DNA of 64,000 nt from Macrosoma leucophasiata (lineage: Eukaryota > Arthropoda > Insecta > Lepidoptera > Hedylidae): contig JAWQUS010000017.1 in assembly GCA_036365455.1 (NCBI GenBank), positions 4,960,001-5,024,000 of the forward strand, in the 5' to 3' direction. The translations under genes and the position numbers were made by a program. The notes beneath the pieces were generated by a model, which was given only the letters and a program-made list of their open reading frames with translations, did not search any database and was not told the DNA's origin. Numbering within the stretch: position 1 is the first letter of the stretch; the number at the start of each line of letters is the position of its first letter. This document shows positions 52,308 through 63,345 of the stretch, in pieces.

Positions 52308-52432
52308 ATCATCATCATATCAGCCGAAGCATGTCCACTGCTGGACTAAAGCCTCTCCATAAGGAAGAAAAACATAATCGCCACGCTTGGCATCGGATTG
52401 CAATGGCGGTAGTTTTAGCACAGGACGCTGCT
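52308..52432 (+). repeat. Family D repeat
   Basis: ATCATCATATCAGCCGAAGC, ATGTCCACTGCTGGACTAAA, CGCCACGCTTGGCATCGGAT, GGCGGTAGTTTTAGCACAGG. Confidence 0.7.
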
Positions 52433-52488
52433 GCTCATCTTGCATTATTGCACTTACTACCGTCCAATTGGCATGGTTTGAGCGCCAT

Positions 52489-52762
52489 TGTTTGAGGGTG
52501 GCAGAGCTCCAGTGACGGAGCTCGCGGGCGTAGGCACCTCCCCATTACCTAATATACTTGCCTCTAAATGGTAGTGTTCGGTCAGGTGGTAATATACGGC
52601 CCTGGAATTTCCGGCACAGAGGTATAACACCTTAGGCCTCAGGAATGGTAACGGATCTGCATTTTGACCTTGGTCTTTGTGAGGGTGTCTATAAGCTGCA
52701 GTCATCACTTAACATCAATGTGAACTGCATGATTGTTTGCCACTTGGATTACATTAAAAAAA
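52489..52762 (+). repeat. Family A copy with a short deletion
   Basis: GTGGCAGAGCTCCAGTGAC, GGCACCTCCCCATTACC. GTAGTGTTCGGTCAGGTGG lacks CAGCACTATCGTGTTC. It ends TTGTTTGCCACTTGGATTAC plus an A run. Confidence 0.85.
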
Positions 52763-52870
52763 ATCTGCATTTGACCTCTGGTCTTTCTGTAAGCGTCTAT
52801 AGGCTGCAGTTATCACGTAACATCAATATGAACTGCATGCTTGTTTGTACCTTCGTTATATAAAAAAATC
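52763..52870 (+). repeat. Family A 3' fragment in tandem with the preceding copy
   Basis: CTGCATTTGACCTCTGGTC, TAGGCTGCAGTTATCACGT, TGCTTGTTTGTACCTTCG plus an A run, abutting the A tail of the previous copy. Confidence 0.75.
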
Positions 52871-52874
52871 TATT

Positions 52875-54040
52875 AAGGTATATTCTAATCTATTTAAAAA
52901 AAAATCTGTATTAAGCCCGTATTCATAGTGTAGGCGTTCATCATATTCATAGCCAACGGAGCGGATTGACAGGCTTTGCCTAAAGGTCACCAAAAGCCGG
53001 GAGGTCTACTATGATTCAACTTAAAAAATAATTAAATAGGTAACTATAAGTTTTGTGGCAGAAAAAACCATTTTAAAAATCGTAATTTTGAACTCCATCT
53101 TACTTGTAGTAGATTCAGTAGTTGAACTCAAAGATTTTTATAATTCCGTAACCAAATGGCAAGAAACGGAGCCTTTTAAGGATTCGCCATGTCTGTCTGT
53201 TTTCTTCGTCATGTTTGTCCTTCCATCCGTATGTCGCAACCACTTTATGCCGAAATTCTTGAAACTCAGTAGGTAGGTAGATCTATTATGTACCGTTTTA
53301 TGAATTTTACACAAAAATAAAAAAATGAATAAAAATTATGGGAGTAACTTACTCGGAATAATTATACTCCATACTTGGAAATAAAACTCAAAAAAATTAT
53401 TCATCAAACAATACGTGTAGGGTGTTTGTAGACCGGATATTTGAAAATGACATTGATGTTACCGATATTTTTTCTCAAAATTTATCGTTAAAAAGATCCC
53501 ATCCCCCTCTAACCTTCTAAATTAGAGAGTGAATAATCTAAAAAATTGTATGCTGTATGCAATTTCGCCAATTCTTAATGAAAACTTCAACGAAGATTGA
53601 ACGAGATATTCTCTTCTAGTTTTAAAACTCTCGATAAAATATACTTTCGTTCAATCCTTCATGGGTGAAGGCGACTCGCAATTGCTTGTGTTCTTACAAA
53701 TCAAAGAATGGAGCATGCCGTCAGTTTCATTCTAGCGAATTTTCTGACGATTCAGTTGAGAATTAGACCTCAGGCCACCCCAGACTATTGACTCAATCTC
53801 GGCCTTCTACTGCATATGTCTTTGAAGAGCTATTGTTATAATATAATACCAATACAATGACGATTCAATATATAAGATAGTCGAGACACAATTCATATAT
53901 CTCTCGTCAGCATGGGGTCCAATTTGAACCCTGGAATAATATTTGCGCGAGGACAAGTGTCCAAAACGTAGATACCTATAGGTCCTTTCGAGAATTTTGA
54001 TCTACTTTATAAAGGACTAGCTGTACCCGGCGCGCACTGC
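52875..54040. other. No recognisable gene
   Basis: AT-rich, unassigned. The 73-codon frame at 53055 has no motif or splice context. ACTAGCTGTACCCGGCGCGC at 54015 resembles a LINE 3' end. Confidence 0.35.
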
Positions 54041-54082
54041 TACGCCAATATCTATTAAATAAATTTAAGAAAATTACCTATT

Positions 54083-54370
54083 AAAAATACATCATCATAC
54101 CGATTTTCATGACAATCGATTGAACGGGGCAGAAGCTGCTACTCTGCAGCGCCACCTGGTGGCCAGTAACATCTATGAACATGTCATATTCGTTTCCTCT
54201 GTGTAAAAATACATCATCATACCGATTTTCATGACAATCGATTGAACGGGGCAGAAGTTGCTACTCTGCAGCGCCACCTGGTGGCGAGCGGCATCAATGA
54301 GCAAATTATACAAACCTTCTCCGTGGAAAAATACATATGTATACCAATTTTCATAATAATCTTTCCAGTA
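54083..54370 (+). repeat. Tandem repeat, 122-bp period
   Basis: AAAAATACATCATCATACCG starts at 54083 and 54205, and a third diverged start (AAAAATACATATGTATACC) at 54327. The spacing is exactly 122 in both steps. Units contain TGAACGGGGCAGAAG and GCAGCGCCACCTGGTGGC. Confidence 0.8.
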
Positions 54371-54652
54371 GCTTTTGAGTTCATCGATGACATACAAACA
54401 TTCATTTTTCTCTCTGACTGCATCTGAGACTTTTTCTCTCAGACAGGCCCCGCAGAATAAATTGGACTATTAAAATAAACATTTGCCAATTTTTGGGGTA
54501 TGTGCATGAACTGGGGGGACTAGGTGACTGGGTTTATGGCGTGAGATTAGGACTTGTCTATCCAAATATCACATTATTGAAACCTACGTTATGCAGGTGG
54601 TAACTCGCCTCTTAAAGGTGCATTTTTAAAATTATTATTACTAACCCAATGT

Positions 54653-55010
54653 GCTGCCCAAAGCCTAGTGGTAGCAGGTCACTACTACTACGCTGAGTTC
54701 CTGGGTTCGATTGCTGGGTCGGGGGATATAGAGATAACGCTGTAAAATCCTCTATCTCTGGTTCTATTGCAATTTCTCCATTTTCTGGATTTTTTCCAGT
54801 ACCTCGAAGTTTGGTAATGTGCCCGGAGATGTCAATAAGCTGTATGATTGAATGCTACACTCTACACTCTCTGCCTACCCCGCTAGGGACCCGGCGTGAA
54901 GATACATACATACATTGAATGCATGCATTTACCTCTGCCTACTCGTATTATAGGCGTGAAGTTACGTTTTTATCCCTGCCTACCCCTTTAGGGATTACAA
55001 GCGTGAAGTT
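54653..55010 (+). mobile_element. Family B SINE carrying a second RTE-like tail
   Basis: Head AAGCCTAGTGGTAGCAGG, TACGCTGAGTTCCTGGGTTC (B box mutated to GGTTCGATTGC), body TTTCTGGATTTTTTCCAG. At 54855-54900 CTCTGCCTACCCCGCTAGGG and CCGGCGTGAAGATACATAC are the RTE-type ending. Two further family B tails follow (TATAGGCGTGAAGTTACG, and CCCCTTTAGGGATTACAAGC). Confidence 0.8.
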
Positions 55011-56279
55011 ACGTAACGTTATGTAACCCAATGAAACTACAAAATACACAGAGTGAGTGAAAGGCAACCTAGTTCCAAAGTCTCGTTGTGTTGTAACTTC
55101 CAAATATTATTAATTTTATTCTGTAACTAAATACATAAATTAAAATAGTTTTTCTCTCAATATTCTTTCAGAATATCCACTCAGCCATGTAAAAAAAAAT
55201 CGACTTGTGGCACTTGGGGACTGCCGCGGTAAAGCTATTGCATAGCATTTTGTTTCAACTTATGCAATTATAATTATTTATTTATTTTATTTATGCAGTA
55301 TTTCTTTTTTTCTTTGATATTAATTCAAGTTACACTTTTTGAGCGTGGTGACCGATAAGAAAACATTTTTTGTTCTTTTATTAAATAAAAAAGTTAATAT
55401 TGTTTGAATTATTTTATTATTTTACAATACATATAAACAGCTGCTTATGTATTCGTCAGATTTCGGAGCAGCTCGTCTCGATTCGTGCGAGCTTCGTAGA
55501 GTCGTACAATACGTCTAGTTGCATGCACACAAACACCGTGTCGAAGACTGCTGAATTCGGTCCATGCGCTCAAGGCCCTCGACAGAAGCTATGCAACAGC
55601 TTAATACTATATTATTTGTCACTTTAGGAGAGTTGAAATTACCAAAGATAATAATCATAACTTTGATTGAAATACGAAGTAATAATACTGCACAGTATGA
55701 TTTCAATTACACTCAAACTTCGCCTTTCACTCGTGAATTTCACGAAATGAACTGTGGAAGTTGATCAATATAATTTGGTCACATAAAAGAGGATGTTATG
55801 AGTATTCTCAACATTGATATTATTTATGACTAGCGACCCGCCCCGGCTTCGCGCTGGTACAATTAAGGTTGTTACTGGTTTCAGACACCAATTCATCTGA
55901 TAAAAATGATACTTACAGTGCGCATTCTATCTATCGCACCAACTGTGAAACCTGAAAGACAAAAAATGTTTCTGAAAAGTAATAATAAATATACTTATTC
56001 ATCAAATAAGCAAAGAAAGAAAAATATTTTATTGATGCAGCCGACACTACACTGGTCCTTCATACAAATAACACAAAGAAATGCAATAGGAAAAAAATCG
56101 GTCAAGCGACTAAGAGATGTAATGAAAAAAAAATGTTTATGCAATTATTCGAAATTTTCGAGTAAAATACATTTGGTCTATTATTATTCGCAAACTTGTA
56201 AAGCCAACTTAAGTGTGATAGTTTTCCTTTTAATTTCATTATATATAGCTCTTTTGTCGTAAAGTTTAAATTTCTTACA
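55011..56279. other. No recognisable gene
   Basis: Open frames at 55400-56262 are short and lysine/isoleucine-rich by composition. GACTAGCGACCCGCCCCGGC at 55829 is a typical lepidopteran LINE 3' scrap. No exon called. Confidence 0.35.
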
Positions 56280-56672
56280 ACAACCGTTTGGTTTGTACGG
56301 GGGGAGGACCCTTGACTCTAACGAAAATTGGCACTTTATAGCTTAATAAGTCACAAACCGTTCACTAAATCGAAAAATGATATTTGCACACCCGTAACGT
56401 TTTTGAAATACCTATCCAACGATATCCCACACTAATTAAAAAACGAAAATAAAAAAATATTCACGCGTTACATGTAGGGGTACCGTAATTAAAAAAAAAT
56501 TACATGTTTTTATTCTACCACTTTGTCGGCGTAATAAAGATGTATACTTTTGCCAAATTTAAAGTCTCTAGTACTAATAGTTTTTACGCTAAACCGCGAA
56601 CGGACAGACAGACAGACAGAAGGACATGGCGAAACTATAAGGGTTCCTTGTTTACTACGGAACCCTAAAAAT
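56280..56672 (+). repeat. Family K-like retroelement fragment
   Basis: ACCCTTGACTCTAACGAAAAT, CACCCGTAACGTTTTTGAAA, GGACAGACAGACAGACAG, AAACTATAAGGGTTCCTTG, ACTACGGAACCCTAAAAA. Similar in plan to 30372-31195 but a distinct subfamily. Confidence 0.55.
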
Positions 56673-56679
56673 GTACTTA

Positions 56680-57387
56680 GCAAACAAAAAAAAACAAGGC
56701 CTCACGGCTGCACCAAATCGTTTCCAGTTCAGTATTATGTCAAACCGGAGTCCGACGCTGGTTTTCTACTGAAAAGTACCTGGTGGGACACGGACACTGA
56801 GATATATGTACAACATATAGAAATAAAAAAAGTTCTCTTCCAGTTTATGATGACTCAAATAAAATGCTCCATTGTATTTAATCTATTGTATACGAGTAAC
56901 ATATTAGGTACAGATATTTCGATCATGTAAAGACTTCGGATAATTGACTTTGACCACTTTGACTTTGCACACAATAAGGATTCACTTCCTTATTTACAAT
57001 GGACTTAGAGATAAGATAGGGAAAAGCGAAAATCTCGTCAGTAAATAATCTTCCATTATTCTTTTGTTTGCTTCGTATTGTCACCCGATCTAATGAGAAA
57101 AAAAATATCATTAACGAAAATAGCATTTGACTCTCGATCCAATTCGAAATCCAATGCATTAGAATTGAATTGTTCTTTGATCTTCAATTCATTGGATTTT
57201 CTTCTTCTTCAGTTATTCAGTTAAGTTTCGTAGCGAAGGATCTTGGAATAAACATTATTTTTAAATTAGCTTCTACGCGCGTCGTATGATCATGATATTA
57301 CATATTATACATAGACAAGTTAAAATTATTTGTCAAACGTTTGGATAAATCTTTGTCAAAGCGTAATATGTCAACCAATCATACCTT
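56680..57387. other. No recognisable gene
   Basis: AT-rich, unassigned. A 78-codon minus frame at 56923 lacks support. Confidence 0.35.
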
Positions 57388-57753
57388 CACAGTATAATCT
57401 TTGTTCATCGTCTAGGTATATTAATTTGAAAGGAATTCTGGCTAGTTATTTTTTATATAACGTACATACCTTCACAGTATCAGAGAATATGTAATGACAC
57501 TACGTATAGAATGGACACTTCCACGTCCCACTCGATTGCCCCGCATCACCCAACCTCCTCCCCTCTTATGGGCGACGGTTGGTATTTTCTACGTGCTACG
57601 CACACAGGTGCACGTGTAAATACACATCACTAATTGATGTCTGTGTAATAGAGACCAAATTAAGCGTGTGAATGAAATTTTGGCGGAGTGTCTGCGGTGT
57701 GACAGTATAATGTGGTATAATCTTTCTTCATCGTGTAGGTATATTAATTTGAC
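57388..57753 (+). repeat. Short direct duplication flanking family N
   Basis: CAGTATAATCTTTGTTCATCG plus CTAGGTATATTAATTTGA (57394-57432) recurs as TATAATCTTTCTTCATCGTG plus TAGGTATATTAATTTGAC (57715-57753). Confidence 0.65.
57481..57702 (-). mobile_element. Family N: 222-bp element, second copy, 6-bp target-site duplication
   Basis: CAGTAT at 57475-57480 and 57703-57708 flank exactly 222 bp. These are the reverse complement of 24613-24834 with scattered substitutions (ends CAGAGAATATG and GCGGTGTGA on the plus strand). Confidence 0.88.
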
Positions 57754-57756
57754 GGC

Positions 57757-58015
57757 TGGAGTGAACAAGTATGCTGTTTACATAGATGTTAAGTGATGAC
57801 TGCAGCTTAAAGGCACATCTACACGAAAACCAGATAATAGAAATGAAATGCAGATGCTTTGCCATCCCTAGATTATGTATTGTCTCTGTGATAGTCATTA
57901 GGGAGACATATAGGTATCATCTATCCGGAACACGATAGTGCTGAGAATGACGATTAGGCGGCAGATAGATTTCGTAATGCAGTGGCCTACGCCCTCGGAA
58001 TCCCACACTTAGAAC
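57757..58015 (-). repeat. Family A, old diverged copy
   Basis: TAAGTGATGACTGCAGCTTA, ATGCAGATGCTTTGCCATCC, CCGGAACACGATAGTGCTG, GCGGCAGATAGATTTCG, AATGCAGTGGCCTACGCCC. Confidence 0.7.
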
Positions 58016-58239
58016 AGTTACAATAGTATATGCACATTTAAAATTTTACGCCAATGTTACGTGAATAGACGTTCCAGAAACCGGCGGTGAAACATTTAAA
58101 TAAAATAAAATACGCTCACACCACAGCTCCACATTGGGTATTATATAAACCTGTGTCGTAGATGCCGTTGTACAAATACAACACATACACAAATACCATA
58201 CAAATATTTGTTCCAGTGCGGGTATTGAACCCACGCCAT

Positions 58240-58594
58240 TTTTTTTTTTATATCTTTTGGAAGTGTCAAACAAGCATGCAGTTCACATTGATGTTAAGTG
58301 ATGACTGCAGCCTATAGACACCCACACAAAAACCAGCATGCAGTTCACATTGATGTTAAGTGATGACTGCAGCCTATAGACACCCACACAAAAACCAAGG
58401 TCAAAATGCAGATGCGTTGCCACTCCTGAGGCCTAAGGTGTTATGCCTCTGTGCCGGAAATTACAGGGCCGTACATTACCACCTGACCGGAACACGATAG
58501 TGCTGAACACTGTCATTTAGCGGCAAGTATATAAGGTAATGCGGTGGTGCCTAAGCCCGCGAGCTCCGTCACTGGAGCTCTACCACCAGTAAAA
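58240..58594 (-). repeat. Family A short retroposon with a private 62-bp tandem duplication
   Basis: Full-length minus copy ending GGAGCTCTACCACCAGTA. The block AGCATGCAGTTCACATTGAT ... CACAAAAACC is present twice in perfect register (58273-58334, 58335-58396). Confidence 0.88.
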
Positions 58595-58599
58595 ATCAT

Positions 58600-59220
58600 A
58601 TTCATATTTACCATTGGAATCATATTTCGCATATTTCGCATAGTTTCGCACCGCTGGACCAACCGGGTCGTCATATGTTTTGTAAGTTTCATTTTGTAAA
58701 TTATTTTTTTACTATAAGCCCACATCTGTCAATTTTCTCAGTCATGCTCTCAGATTTCTACGATCCTATCGAGACTACATTCTTGTGATGAAATCCAAAC
58801 ATCGTCTCCCGTTTTCCAGCAGCAGTATTGAACTAAGTCTGTTCTTTTCGGATTTGCTCTTTTACGATTATTTTATGGGACATGTCTTGTTTTTACAACA
58901 TGTAGGATTAAACGATGGACATTAAAGGATAAGATCGTTCGACCTTAAAGTTCAACCGTTACCTATTAATTTTACTGATATGAGTGTGGCTGCCAAAAAC
59001 TTTCAAATATAGCTTTTTCCTGGCAATTTTTTTCTCAGTTCATAGCCTCTGGAACTCTGTGAGTGAATAACAAAGAATGTCTCCTCTTCTTTTCTTACCC
59101 CGTATATAAAATTCTCGTCTTGTTGGTTACTGAATTCTTCCGAAACGTCTCTACCGATTTTCGTAAAATTCGTGCATATTCAAATGGTCTGCGAATAGGT
59201 TGTAAACAATTTTAAGGCTA
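58600..59220. other. No recognisable gene
   Basis: AT-rich, unassigned. GTATATAAAATTCTCGTCTTG at 59102 resembles the start of family J. Confidence 0.35.
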
Positions 59221-59225
59221 ACTAA

Positions 59226-59586
59226 CTAAACATCATCCCTCCCTCCGCGCGTGAAGTGCGACAGAGGGGGGGGATGGTTCGGGGGTCGAGGTATGCCTCG
59301 TTCCCCGGGCCTATCTGCCCCCGATGCGTCGGGGGCGTGATCGAATAAAGGGGATGTTGGCATGCAGGGAAACTCGCTGAGGGAGGCCATTTCGTTTTTT
59401 TTTTTCTTTTTCACTTTTTTTTTCTTTTTTATCCCCTTTTTTTTCTTTCTGTTTTTTTTTTGTTTTTTTTTTAGCTTTTTAGCCATAGTTTTTTACTTTT
59501 TTATTTAATTTTTTTCTGTGGGTTTAAAGTTTTTTTGTGGGCATAATCTTTTCTCTCCCTCAGCTATTCCCCACACGCCGCTTACA
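59226..59586 (-). repeat. Jockey-like LINE 3' UTR: A-rich tract then GC-rich structured end
   Basis: On the minus strand a long A/AAAG-rich tract (59398-59530) is followed by a GC-rich segment with two hairpins: CGAGG/CCTCG (59287-59300) and CCCCCGA-TGCG-TCGGGGG (59318-59335). An 86-codon lysine-rich frame here is a by-product of the A-rich composition. Confidence 0.5.
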
Positions 59587-61850
59587 TTAGGTTGAATAAG
59601 GATACGTTTTTTCTATTGTTAGGGGCCTCACGTCCGCGTCGTCACTCTGGCCTAAGCCGGACAGTGCAGCCACAGTCCCGAACGACGACTCCATTCCTCG
59701 ACCGGGGCATGATCCCGGTCGGTGGGCGGGGCTCGAACTCGCCCAGTACAGATCTGGTGGGTGGGGCCCGACAGCTTGGTTGTGTGTATCCAATGTGTCT
59801 ATATGTGTGTATGTCTCTGCGGCTCTCACTGTGATCCGGGGGACCGGGGCCACAGGGGGAAAGGGGTGGGCGACATCGGCTCGACGTGCTCCCGGTGATG
59901 CAGGGGGGAGGATCTCGCGCGGCAACGGACGAGCCTCAGGCGGACGGCTATGGAGAGGGGCGAATCCGCGGAGATGCTCGTGGGGTCCGTTGTCTGCGCG
60001 GTCGAACATTCGACGCGCTAGACGGACCACGAAATCCTCCACGGACTCAACCCCTAGGTCCCGGGCGATGACATCGTTGCGCACGTACCTCCCCGCGCCT
60101 GTGATTAGCCGGAGAGACACATTCTGCTGTACCTGAAGCCGACGTCGCTGCGTCGCAGAGCATAAAGCAAACCATGCAGGGGCGGCGTACATCAGCCTCG
60201 AGCGAACATAGGTCTTGTATAACCGGATTTTGGTCCGGAGTGGCAGTCTCGATTGCAATACCGGACGCAGCATCGAGCGCGCAGCTGCCGCCTGTTGCAC
60301 CACGTGATTCACAGTGGGCACCATGCGGAGCGCGCGATCGATGCTACATCCCAGGTATTTTACCGTAGACTACCAGGCTATGTCCTGACCTCGCAGTCGG
60401 ATCGGCAATGGACAGCGGCGGACTCGTGTTACGATAGCGGCCGTCTTGTCAACGTTGACGGCCATCCGCCATTTGTCCAGCCACTCCGGCAGCAGGTCCA
60501 GCAGGTGTTGCATTTTAGCTATTGCTATATGCAACCGAGCAGATGTCGCAATGTAGGCGCTGTCGTCGGCAAACAAGGACAGCATGACGTCCCTCTCTCC
60601 CTCTCGTAGATGGTCGCGCAGGGTGGGAACATCGTCTGTGTACGCCGCGTAAAGGTACGGCAATAGACAGCTGCCTTGTGGTACTCCGGCACGGATTGGA
60701 TGCTGGGCCGAGTCGCAGCCCTCCACCGTGACGTATTACCGCCGATCTTGAAGAAAGTCAGCTACCACCCTATAAATGCTAACTGGTAGTTTGGCGGCTA
60801 TTTTGTCCAGGAGGCCAACATGCCACACGCGGTCAAAAGCTTTTTCTATGTCTAGAAAAACTCCGACCGCGTAGTGGCCCCTGTTGGCCTCATCGGCTAG
60901 GTGATGCAGCACGTCGTTGAGTGTCCCGCGCGGAAGCCAAATTGCACCTCTCTACTCGGGAGGAGTGGTCTCAGCCTCCGCAGCAGGAGACGCTCAAATA
61001 ACTTACCCAGGTGCGACAATAGCGTAATAGGGCGATAGCTGGACGGGAGTCGACGGTCCTTGCCCGGTTTCGGAAGGACAATGACCTTACCCAACTTCCA
61101 ATCAGTGGGAAAATGGGCAGTCCGGAGTACCCCGTTGAAGAGTTTGGTTAATGACACTAAACTCTTCCACGGTAGATGTCGGAGCGCCTCGATGGGGATT
61201 CCGTCAGGCCCGGCGGCTTTCCGACTAGGCAGTCTGAGAACTGCTTTGCGGAGCTCAGACGGGGAGATAAAATCTTCTCCCTGGAGCGGCGCAGTGGGGC
61301 CGATAGGAGTTCCCTCACTCGACGCTCACAATCATCATGGTGCTCGACGACAGCGCCTCTAGCGGGGTTGGGGGTGAACACCCCTTCCAGGTGTTTGGCC
61401 ATTACTTCGGCACGATCCTGAGGCCTGTAGCACCTTCTTCCGCTGCTGTCTAGCAGCGGATAGATAGGTGCAGCTTCGCGCGTGAGCGCTCTCGTGAGCG
61501 CGTAGAGTTTCGTGTCTCTCTCTCCCGCTCGGTCGATCGTGGTTTCCCACGTCGACCCGTGGTACGCGCTCACGGCAGCGCCCAGGCGCTCAATCAGGCG
61601 GTTCAGGTCACACTTTCAGGTCACTCACCGACGGGCAGCGGGTGCGCGCCCACAACTGGCGCAGCGCACGCTTCCTCTGGCGCATGGACTCGAGTGAGGC
61701 GGGCAGGGCGCCCCTGCGGTATGTCTTCAGCGGAAGGGTTGTGGTAGCCGCCTCCTTGGCGGCCTTGATGACTGAGGCGAGGCGGCTGGAGGCCGCCTCC
61801 ACCTCCTCCGGCGATTGCAGGGCGCCCAGCGGTTCAGCCTCAAAAGTGTT
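59587..61850 (-). pseudogene. Jockey-like non-LTR retrotransposon ORF2, decayed
   Basis: GC-rich block on the minus strand. From 5' to 3': 61802-61608 and 61573-61157 cover the linker between endonuclease and RT. 61157-60897 has DWKLGKVIVLPKPGKD, YRPITLLSHLGKLFERLLL and QFGFRAGHSTT. A frameshift near 60910 leads into VGVFLDIEKAFDRVWH (first catalytic Asp), then a TAA at 60736-60738. 60726-60370 has GVPQGS and FADDSAYIA (catalytic FADD intact), then a TAG at 60370-60372. 60324-59587 holds VKYLGCSID upstream, TYVRSRLMYAAPAWF, QVQQNVSLRLI and the C terminus. At least four lesions make it inactive. The endonuclease is missing. The GC content differs sharply from the surroundings. Confidence 0.9.
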
Positions 61851-61854
61851 ATAT

Positions 61855-62889
61855 AAAGTCTATTTGATTATTCTTGTTAGCATAAGTTGTTGCGGTTCTT
61901 GGCCACGCTGTGAGCGGCGGACAGGTAGGCGCCAGGCGGCGAGCGGAAGACTAAAGTGAAATTTGATTTATTCCCGTTGTCCCCGATCATTGTGTCCCCG
62001 TCCGACGATTACAACGGGAATAAACCAAATCAAAAATTGACACACGCCACGAGACGCCGCTCATAGCGAAAACGAGCGGCAAGCAGCAGCGGTGTGGGAG
62101 AGATGAACTCAGCGGTGAGGTTTATTTTAAAAATGTAATATCTTAGATTATTTTGTGTCGTTAATGAATACCAAACTATTTATAACTGAGGTATTATATT
62201 GATCCATATGAATGTCAAAACAATTTCAACATAAACGATCATCAACGACCGAAGTCGTGAACAGGCCGTTAGGGCTTGTGCCATAAGTTTGAAGCCAAAG
62301 TTTTGGGAGCTAGGTATTAATGTTAGTTGTAGAGAACTGGCGCGTAACCACCGCCTTACTTAACCACTGTCTACGTACTGCTAAAAGGCACTTGCCGCTC
62401 AAGTTATGCTATGTATGGCCTCGAAAACGACAAACAATAGTTTAAAATCAATAGCTTCAGCAGCCGTGAGTATTAGGTATTTGGGTTCTGTCTTTAATTT
62501 ATTCGATTAGATTGACGGTAAGGCAAGGTATTATCGAAACTTTAATTTCGTAAATATGTAAAATGATGAGTCAATATAATATATCCACATCAACGACCGA
62601 ATAAAATCTTTAAATCTTTTTTTAGTTTGCGTGTATATAAAAACGGCATCCTTATAGGGCCAGCGCCCAGTGACGCCGCGACATTTTCGACAAAAATATT
62701 TTCGATCTTACTCCATCCATTATTTCATTACGAATAGGTGCGAGCGTCTCGCGTGATAAATACATCTTCGTAGCGTGAGTTCGCTGAAGACTTTTTATAG
62801 TTATTACGTTATCCCTACAGTTTAATTAACCCTTAGGTATAACTGTAGAGAGATTATATGAATACTATATTTTTCCAAATTATCTGCAG
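61855..62889. other. No confident gene; imperfect inverted repeat at 61960-62038
   Basis: TTTGATTTATTCCCGTTGT (61964) is mirrored by ACAACGGGAATAAACCAAATC (62012), around a CCCCGATCATTGTGTCCCCG loop. GC-rich to 62110, AT-rich after. No exon called before 62890. Confidence 0.5.
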
Positions 62890-62976
62890 GTGGTGGGCAG
62901 TGGTTGAGAAGGAAAGAAGCTTTACGAGCACATCGCACTCACCACACAAGAAAATCGAGGACGAAACGAGATATAG
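62890..62976 (+). CDS. Candidate host internal exon (87 bp) with consensus splice sites
   Basis: Preceded by TTTTTCCAAATTATCTGCAG (acceptor) and followed by GTAAGT (donor). The 87 bp are open in two frames. The frame that completes a codon begun by the candidate first exon at 9877 gives GGQWLRRKEALRAHRTHH and ends in a basic KRDI-type stretch (RTKR). The other frame gives WWAVVEKERSFT. Length is a multiple of three, so skipping it would keep phase. I do not recognise the protein. Support comes only from splice signals and phase compatibility. Confidence 0.35.
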
Positions 62977-63195
62977 GTAAGTTGTAAATTACCGAATTAA
63001 ATTCGACAGTTTGATATAGGGTTGCCAGGCATCCAGATAAAGCGGGACACAGTTAGACCTTTTGATTGCGTGTTCGGTCAAAATATGTGTTCGGCTTTTT
63101 ACATTTCTTAAACATGCAAGCGCCGAGCACAGCTGAATCATTCTGCCCAAATGTCCGGTTCAAACTTGATGCTTTGTCCGGCTATTAGGTTTAGC

Positions 63196-63258
63196 GACCT
63201 AGCAAACGATTGGACTAATGATCCCAGTGGTCGTGGGTTTCATGTTCCGCCTGGAGTA
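63196..63258 (+). tRNA. tRNA-like remnant
   Basis: ACGATTGGACTAATGATCCC, AGTGGTCGTGGGTTTCATG, TTCCGCCTGGAGT then a T run. It resembles the 3' half of the tRNA-like family (compare CTGGACCAGTGATCCCAGTC on the minus strand at 44.8 kb). The 5' half is not recognisable. Confidence 0.4.
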
Positions 63259-63345
63259 TTTTTTTCTTTAAGAACTAGTAGATACATTTTTAGAAACATA
63301 TAAAACAATAATACAGGCTAACAGAGTAAGTAAATCATTTTTTAG

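Noticed and set aside
56550..56930. 126-codon frame
   Set aside because: Starts within a family K-like repeat with its (CAGA)n tract; no motif is visible.
59226..59486. 86-codon lysine-rich minus-strand open frame
   Set aside because: The lysines come from the A/AAAG-rich tract of a LINE 3' region; there is no conserved motif or start context.
59592..61959. Many long plus-strand open frames across 59.6-61.9 kb
   Set aside because: They are antisense to the jockey-like ORF2. Open frames are expected there by high GC content. The minus strand carries the RT motifs.
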